In this document: in pieces, positions 35,275-40,010 of the stretch
Position numbering within the stretch: the stretch's first letter is position 1
Layout of the letters: every line of letters starts with the position of its first letter
Assembly (NCBI GenBank): GCA_002708715.1
Contig: PAPB01000010.1
Location: 14,957-54,966 of the forward strand
Length of the DNA stretch: 40,010 bases
Reading direction: 5' to 3'
Source of the DNA: Fidelibacterota bacterium
GTDB lineage: Bacteria > Fidelibacterota > Marinisomatia > Marinisomatales > UBA1611
Notes under the pieces: model-generated
Told to the model about the DNA's origin: nothing
Seen by the model: the letters and a program-made list of their open reading frames with translations, nothing else
The model's database searches: none
Made by a program: the position numbers and the translations under genes

Positions 35275-36913
35275 GATACCAATTTAAAAATTCAGGCCTA
35301 TTTTTTGTCATGTCCCAACGTAAGAGTTCCACAGGAATATTTCCAGTGTTATTAAATTCTTCCATAAAATCTTTCATTACAAATGGCTGACCTTCTTTCT
35401 CTTTTATTTCAGCATATTCTGCTATCAATCTTTCAATAAGGTATTTCCCAGTTACATAACAGGTACCATACCCTGGTTGTCTTAGATACAGATGCTGTTC
35501 AAACTGAAGCAGATGCGGCTCTCTTTCCATCCATCCTCTAGGTGTCCACTTAACGTGAACCTGGCCAGCCTCGGCCATAGTCATTTCATTCGCATGTGCA
35601 TATAATGATCCCAGTCCACGGGCAGCTCTTTGTGCAAGCATGATCCAGACAATTTCTCTTGACCGTGGGTTATCATCGTAAAGTCCTGCATGCATAAACA
35701 TTTCTTCTACACCTGTAGCAATGCCCTCATTCTTAGAATCAAATATATTATACAGCAAAGGACCTCTTCTTATGATACTTTTATGAGGTTCATCCCTTAC
35801 CTGAGCTAGATCAAACCAATGATAAAAATGGGAATACAAAGGCAATGGATCATAGTGCATTCCTATGTAGAAAAAATTCCTATCTTTTTCAGGTACAAAA
35901 TTGCCCATATGTTTTCGGAGTGCCGGTTCCATGTTGGATTTAATAGGCATGATATCCTTTTCCTTTAAAAAAGTCATCATTTTTACAATGCTTTTCTCCG
36001 TTAACTTGGAAAACTCCTCAGAATTATTTGCTGCTTTTAATTTTGGCAAGTCTTTATTACGATGTTCTTCTAATTTTAAAGAAGCCCATGCTCTATCTAA
36101 TTCCCTCTGCAATAAATCTACCTCCTCCTCCCAAGTAAAAGGTAATAAATGAACGTTCTGCTGATACCATGTGTAGTTTTCCTTCCCTATCCCAGATGGA
36201 CCAGATTTACTTGGCGCCTCTTTCTCCAGCCAAAATCTGAATTCAGATGTAGAAATTTTAGCAGCATCTAACTTTTGGAATAAGGTGGAATTGTTGTGAC
36301 CAATTTTATTTTTTATAAAATCTAAATCTTTTTCCTGTTCTTTGATATTTTCAATTCCTGCTACCCAAAGATCTCTAGCGTTACCAATTAAATTTCTTCT
36401 AGCTTGAAGAAGGAAAGAAGGAATAATAGACAACTCTTTCTCTAATCTTTTTTCTTCTCCAGCAGTTAAGGGGAAATTATAAGACCAAAATTCTAATACA
36501 GCATGATTTGTTGGCCCTTCATGTGCAGGAACATCGCTCTCATACATCCAAACTGTTTGATAAAATGCCGGATCTCTTTCCCAAGGCTTAAGGACCCTAT
36601 AATTAAAATCATATCCATTCATCTCAGCTAAAACAATTTGCCAATCAACCTTTTGATGGACTAGCCATTTGGTTGTATCAATATTTTTAAGACGTTTTTT
36701 TAATGATTTAAATGTCCTAAAAGATTTGTCAAACTGAGACCGTGTATAGTTTGGCGCTCCATTTAAAAGCGGTGGATTTTCAAAATTGCGCCAATCAAGA
36801 AACAATTTTTCTAATTCGTTATAATTACTTGATTGGTTAGCTTTATCTTTTGAATTCAAAGTGCATGAAAATAATAAAATCAACCATATAATTACAATCC
36901 TTGAATATATCAT
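35267..36913 (-). CDS. DUF885-like lipoprotein without the HExxH metal motif
   Basis: The 548-aa product carries a lipoprotein signal (LLFSC, Cys17). Its all-helical body resembles DUF885 in length and landmarks: GIGKENYTWYQQN, TWEEEVDLLQRELDRAWASL, GIATGVEEMFMHAGLYDD (in the place of the usual EGWALYAE segment), and LRQPGYGTCYVTGKYLIERL. DUF885 proteins usually contain a zinc-peptidase-like HExxPGH motif just before the EGW segment. Here the equivalent stretch reads YSHFYHWFDLAQ and no HExxH occurs anywhere, so it may be inactive or use another mechanism. It is 3 bases downstream of the aldo/keto reductase gene and overlaps the S9 peptidase gene by 8, which suggests a periplasmic peptide-processing pair. 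Confidence 0.65.
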   Translation of the reverse strand: MIYSRIVIIWLILLFSCTLNSKDKANQSSNYNELEKLFLDWRNFENPPLLNGAPNYTRSQFDKSFRTFKSLKKRLKNIDTTKWLVHQKVDWQIVLAEMNGYDFNYRVLKPWERDPAFYQTVWMYESDVPAHEGPTNHAVLEFWSYNFPLTAGEEKRLEKELSIIPSFLLQARRNLIGNARDLWVAGIENIKEQEKDLDFIKNKIGHNNSTLFQKLDAAKISTSEFRFWLEKEAPSKSGPSGIGKENYTWYQQNVHLLPFTWEEEVDLLQRELDRAWASLKLEEHRNKDLPKLKAANNSEEFSKLTEKSIVKMMTFLKEKDIMPIKSNMEPALRKHMGNFVPEKDRNFFYIGMHYDPLPLYSHFYHWFDLAQVRDEPHKSIIRRGPLLYNIFDSKNEGIATGVEEMFMHAGLYDDNPRSREIVWIMLAQRAARGLGSLYAHANEMTMAEAGQVHVKWTPRGWMEREPHLLQFEQHLYLRQPGYGTCYVTGKYLIERLIAEYAEIKEKEGQPFVMKDFMEEFNNTGNIPVELLRWDMTKNRPEFLNWYHE

Positions 36914-36916
36914 AAA

Positions 36917-37882
36917 TTAAAATTGCAAAATCTTTTCTATTTTTTTCATAGCATTATCATTAATTAAAGCCATATAATTCAACGTATTTAAATTTTGACT
37001 TAATTGTTCTGCTTTAGAAGCTCCCAGTATAACAGTACTCACATTTTGATTTTTCAAACACCATCCCAGCGCAAGATTAACAAGAGGAATATTCAACTGA
37101 TTAGATAGTTCTTCCAATTCCTCAACTTTATGATGTCGAATTTTATATTGTTCAGATTCAAAGCTATCTTTAATAAATTTATAGTTCTTTAAACTTGTTC
37201 TAGTATTGGACGGCATACCTTTAATATATTTTCCAGAAAGTAAGCCTGAAGCTAATGGAGACCAAATTGTTGTTCCCATTTTTTCGGTTTCAAATAATTC
37301 AATGTATTCTTTTTCCATTTTTTCTCTTTCAAACATGTTATACTGAGGCTGTTCCATGGATGGTGGTGTTAAATGCAAATCTTTCGAAATTTTATATGCT
37401 TTTTTTATTTGTTCTGCAGACCATTCAGAGGTCCCCCAATAACAAATCTTACCCTGCATAATCAGTGTATGCATTGCTCTAACTGTTTCTTCAATAGGAG
37501 TATCAGGATCGGGACGATGGCAAAAATATAGATCTAAATATTCTAGTTGCAATCTTTTTAAAGCAGCATGACAAGCATCAATAATATGCTTGTGACTAAG
37601 TCCACGCTGAGTGGGTTTCTCACCACCCCAAAATACTTTGCTTGAAATAATAAAAGTATCTCTACTCCATCCTAATTTTCTTAAAGCATCGCCCATAATT
37701 TTTTCCGATTCTCCTGATGCATATGCTTCAGCGTTATCAAAAAAATTAACTCCTCCATCATAGGCCAATTTCATAATGTCAGTAGCCTCATTCAAACCGA
37801 GCTGGAAGGAAAAAGTCACCCATGATCCATATGATAATTCACTTACTTTTAGCCCTGTTTTTCCAAGTCTTCTATAATTCAT
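36917..37882 (-). CDS. Aldo/keto reductase (Kv-beta-like branch)
   Basis: The 321-aa product is a complete NADPH-dependent aldo/keto reductase barrel. The catalytic tetrad is Asp49, Tyr54 (FFDNAEAYASGESE), Lys82 (IISSKVFWGG) and His122 (LDLYFCHRPD). The start MNYRRLGKTGLKVSELSYG, YWGTSEWSAEQI, the QPQYNMFERE segment and the C-terminal cofactor stretch VILGASKAEQL place it near the bacterial homologues of potassium-channel beta subunits. It is cytoplasmic and reduces aldehydes or ketones of unknown identity. An AGGAGA ribosome-binding site lies 4 bases before the ATG. It is 46 bases after the serine hydrolase gene and 3 bases before the DUF885-like gene. Confidence 0.95.
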   Translation of the reverse strand: MNYRRLGKTGLKVSELSYGSWVTFSFQLGLNEATDIMKLAYDGGVNFFDNAEAYASGESEKIMGDALRKLGWSRDTFIISSKVFWGGEKPTQRGLSHKHIIDACHAALKRLQLEYLDLYFCHRPDPDTPIEETVRAMHTLIMQGKICYWGTSEWSAEQIKKAYKISKDLHLTPPSMEQPQYNMFEREKMEKEYIELFETEKMGTTIWSPLASGLLSGKYIKGMPSNTRTSLKNYKFIKDSFESEQYKIRHHKVEELEELSNQLNIPLVNLALGWCLKNQNVSTVILGASKAEQLSQNLNTLNYMALINDNAMKKIEKILQF

Positions 37883-37928
37883 ATTTTCTCCTGCATAATT
37901 ATTTGTTTAGTTTTCATCAATTCTTCAA

Positions 37929-39209
37929 TTACTTATTGGTATTTATCAAAGTTCCGATTCTATTCATATTTATAATAATATCTTGATCTCTATTATTTGT
38001 ATCAGTTAAATCAAAAATAGGTACAACCATCGTGTAAAGTATGCTACTTAAATTATTAAAATAATTATCACTACTAAATGTATATGAATGGGTTCCAATT
38101 ACAAGCTGAGCCTCTGGGATAATAATTATTAGCTGTCCACCAAGACCGATAGCAGCATAACCTTTACCTGGTAGCCACCAAAGATATCCATATCCATCAC
38201 CCCACCCTGTATTTATTTGGTTAGAGGTTGATTCCTCAATCCATAAGGATGATACAATCTGGTTAGGTGGAATTTCTCCCGATACTCCATTTTGAAGATA
38301 TAACTGTCCCAATTTCACCATTTCTTTTAATGTAAGAAAAAGATCATAAGATCCATTATTTACGCCATCTGCATCTAAACCCCAAATAGGATTATCTATA
38401 CCCAATTGTGAAAATAAATTTTCCATTGCAAATTCTTTAGGATTTAAGTCTGTTACTGCATTAATAAGATAACTATTCAAATGACATGCTGCATTATTAT
38501 AAAAAAAGTAGTTGCCTGGATTATTAGCTAAAGGTGTCGATAATAATATATTTAGGATATTATTTGTATTTGTATAGTACCAGTTCTCTGGCCAACCTGA
38601 ACTCATAGTTAATAAATGCTCAACGGAAACTTGATTTGTATAGTTGTTTTCATAAAATATTTCACCAAGCATTAATGTTTGATTATCAAGATACCCTAAT
38701 TCTATTGTTTGTCCAATTAATGCAGAAATAAAACTTTTTGTAACTGACCAAACATTAAACTGTTGATTTGAGTAACTACCATTATAATATTTTTCGCCAA
38801 CAACCCTCCCTCTGTGCACTATGATAATACCTCGTATATCAGAAAGCGCACTAATATCTTCATTTAAAATTGATTGAAGTAATTGATGGTCATAATAGGA
38901 GGAGTCTTCTTGCTCCTGCCATTCACTACTTAGGTTAACAGGTTGTAATTCACACCATTCACCTTGGCTAACTTCAATTTCTAAAGCAATTCCAAATAAA
39001 TCAAAGATATCTAAATTATTATTAAAGTCAATATCAGCATAATTTATTAAAAAATCCATAGAGTCATTCATTCCTAATAAGTAATTACTAATATTAATCA
39101 AATCATTTTGATCTACTCTATAATCCGAATTAACATCTCCAATACATTCTGCTTTGCAATATGCAAAAGAAAAAAAGACTATTATGATAATATTTTTTAA
39201 ATATTTCAA
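37929..39209 (-). CDS. Secreted beta-lactamase-fold serine hydrolase with N-terminal dockerin-like domain
   Basis: The 426-aa product has a signal peptide (about 1-20). Residues 22-80 are dockerin-like, with two EF-hand-type calcium loops (GDVNSDYRVDQNDLINISNY and ADIDFNNNLDIFDLFG). The catalytic domain (about 100-410) is of the serine beta-lactamase / class C / esterase family: SVTK with Ser155 and Lys158, Tyr237-Asn238-Asn239 as the YxN motif, and GLGGQ in the place of the third motif. It could be an esterase, amidase or D-aminopeptidase; antibiotic resistance is not implied. The dockerin suggests docking to a cohesin on the surface. Start is TTG in frame with the signal peptide; an ATG 11 bases upstream is out of frame. 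It is divergent from the arylsulfotransferase-like gene, with a 54-base AT-rich region between. Confidence 0.82.
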   Translation of the reverse strand: MKYLKNIIIIVFFSFAYCKAECIGDVNSDYRVDQNDLINISNYLLGMNDSMDFLINYADIDFNNNLDIFDLFGIALEIEVSQGEWCELQPVNLSSEWQEQEDSSYYDHQLLQSILNEDISALSDIRGIIIVHRGRVVGEKYYNGSYSNQQFNVWSVTKSFISALIGQTIELGYLDNQTLMLGEIFYENNYTNQVSVEHLLTMSSGWPENWYYTNTNNILNILLSTPLANNPGNYFFYNNAACHLNSYLINAVTDLNPKEFAMENLFSQLGIDNPIWGLDADGVNNGSYDLFLTLKEMVKLGQLYLQNGVSGEIPPNQIVSSLWIEESTSNQINTGWGDGYGYLWWLPGKGYAAIGLGGQLIIIIPEAQLVIGTHSYTFSSDNYFNNLSSILYTMVVPIFDLTDTNNRDQDIIINMNRIGTLINTNK

Positions 39210-39263
39210 AACAAATTCATTATAAAATTAATATTAAATTATAATCATAAAGCTAATGTCTCT

Positions 39264-40010
39264 ATGCAAAATTCCATAATTAAAATATTTTCTTACATTA
39301 TACTCACAATTTTATTAAAGACTATAGTTTTTTCAAGAAATATAAATTATCTAGATTTTGAAATAGTTGTAAATGAAGACCCATACCCTGCAAATATGTT
39401 TATACATACCATGGGAGAGGATCCAAGATATTTAGCAATCCTAGACTCTGCAGCAAATCCTATATGGTTTATAAATGCAGGCCCATTAGGCTTAGACTTT
39501 AAAATAAATCAAAATAAAATCACTTTTTATGATAAGCCCAATCAGTTTTGGATAGTAGTAAATGAATTTATGGTTGAAACAGATACTTTAAATTGTATTA
39601 ACGGATATAAAGCGGATTATCATGATATTATACTAACCACAAATGGCGGTTATATTTTACAAGCTTATGACTCTATTTATGTAAACATGAGTGAGATTAT
39701 TTCTGGTGGACACGAAAATGCACAAATAACAACTCTCATTATTCAAGAATTTGATAATAATAACAATTTAATATTTGAATGGGATGCATGGGAACACTTA
39801 AATATTGCAAGCTATACAAACCTCAATCTCATAGTAGATAAAATTGTTTGGATGCATGGTAACAGCATCGAGATTGATAATGATACAAACCTAATAATAT
39901 CAAACAGAAGAAGTAGCGAAATTATAAAAATCAACAGAATTAATGGGAATGTAATTTGGTATATGGGTGGTCCAAACAATGATTTTAGTTTTCAAAATGA
40001 TACTCTAAAT
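39264..40010 (+). CDS. Arylsulfotransferase (ASST)-like protein, C-terminus cut by window edge
   Basis: I translated this from the ATG at 39264; it is open for 249 codons to the last base. Residues 1-28 form a signal peptide (IIKIFSYIILTILLKTIVFS). The propeller-like body has the family features DIILTTNGGYIL, EFDNNNNLIFEWDAWEH and the strongly conserved MHGNSIEID..TNLIISNRRSSEIIKI followed by NGNVIWYMGG. The His of HGNS is in the position of the active-site histidine region of arylsulfate sulfotransferases. Those periplasmic enzymes move sulfate between phenolic compounds without PAPS. Family members vary and activity cannot be confirmed from a partial sequence. It is divergent from the dockerin serine hydrolase gene. 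Confidence 0.78.
   Translation, partial: MQNSIIKIFSYIILTILLKTIVFSRNINYLDFEIVVNEDPYPANMFIHTMGEDPRYLAILDSAANPIWFINAGPLGLDFKINQNKITFYDKPNQFWIVVNEFMVETDTLNCINGYKADYHDIILTTNGGYILQAYDSIYVNMSEIISGGHENAQITTLIIQEFDNNNNLIFEWDAWEHLNIASYTNLNLIVDKIVWMHGNSIEIDNDTNLIISNRRSSEIIKINRINGNVIWYMGGPNNDFSFQNDTLN

Noticed and set aside
37929-39209. Beta-lactamase resistance gene
   Set aside because: The SxxK and YxN motifs show the fold only; the dockerin and lack of a KTG motif point to an esterase or peptidase-like surface enzyme.

Overview
This window is AT-rich and almost wholly protein-coding: no gap between genes exceeds about 135 bases. It looks like a chromosomal segment of a Gram-negative member of the Fibrobacterota-Chlorobiota-Bacteroidota (FCB) group. 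The best guess is a marine Marinimicrobia (SAR406 / Neomarinimicrobiota) genome or a close relative. The reasons are the many secreted proteins ending in a type IX secretion (T9SS) type A sorting domain with a PNPFNP-like motif, a PorV-family outer-membrane protein, a SusC/RagA receptor plus a second TonB-dependent receptor, and a short Bacteroidota-like housekeeping sigma factor. The genus cannot be fixed by reading alone. No rRNA, tRNA, CRISPR array, insertion sequence or phage gene was seen.

Layout. Positions 1-8680 (minus strand) hold a run of surface proteins: a 730-aa multidomain secreted hydrolase, an 836-aa protein with two lamin-tail-like domains, a 342-aa lipoprotein hydrolase homologous to the first, and a SusC/RagA receptor cut by the window edge. 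A clear terminator then separates this run from the sigma factor gene (8773-9723). Next is a secreted class II glutamine amidotransferase-like protein (9794-10996). Positions 11071-20629 look like one four-gene operon: a secreted MAM-like protein, a TonB-dependent receptor, a giant secreted protein and a PorV-family barrel. A divergent gene (20761-23928) encodes a paralogue of the giant protein.

Positions 23941-26623 hold the stress genes yaaA and htpG. Positions 26742-32946 form a compact catabolic cluster: DoxX, Tat-exported Gfo/Idh/MocA oxidoreductase, MFS importer, cytoplasmic Gfo/Idh/MocA oxidoreductase, DUF1080 lipoprotein and Tat lipoprotein isomerase/epimerase. This fits the 3-keto-glycoside (oxidise, eliminate or hydrolyse, reduce) route of glycan cleavage, here apparently split between periplasm and cytoplasm. 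Upstream of it, 33070-39209 encodes a DPP-IV-type peptidase, a DUF885-like lipoprotein without the usual metal motif, an aldo/keto reductase and a dockerin-bearing serine hydrolase. A partial arylsulfotransferase-like gene runs off the right edge.

Together the genes describe a particle- or polymer-degrading heterotroph that puts multidomain hydrolases and calcium-binding proteins on its surface, imports products through TonB receptors, and breaks glycosides and peptides in the periplasm. The most interesting parts are the TonB receptor/PorV/giant-protein operon, the compartmentalised 3-keto-glycoside cluster with its DoxX partner, and the secreted amidotransferase whose catalytic cysteine would be exposed by signal peptide cleavage. 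Several genes, including those for the sigma factor and HtpG, start with TTG.
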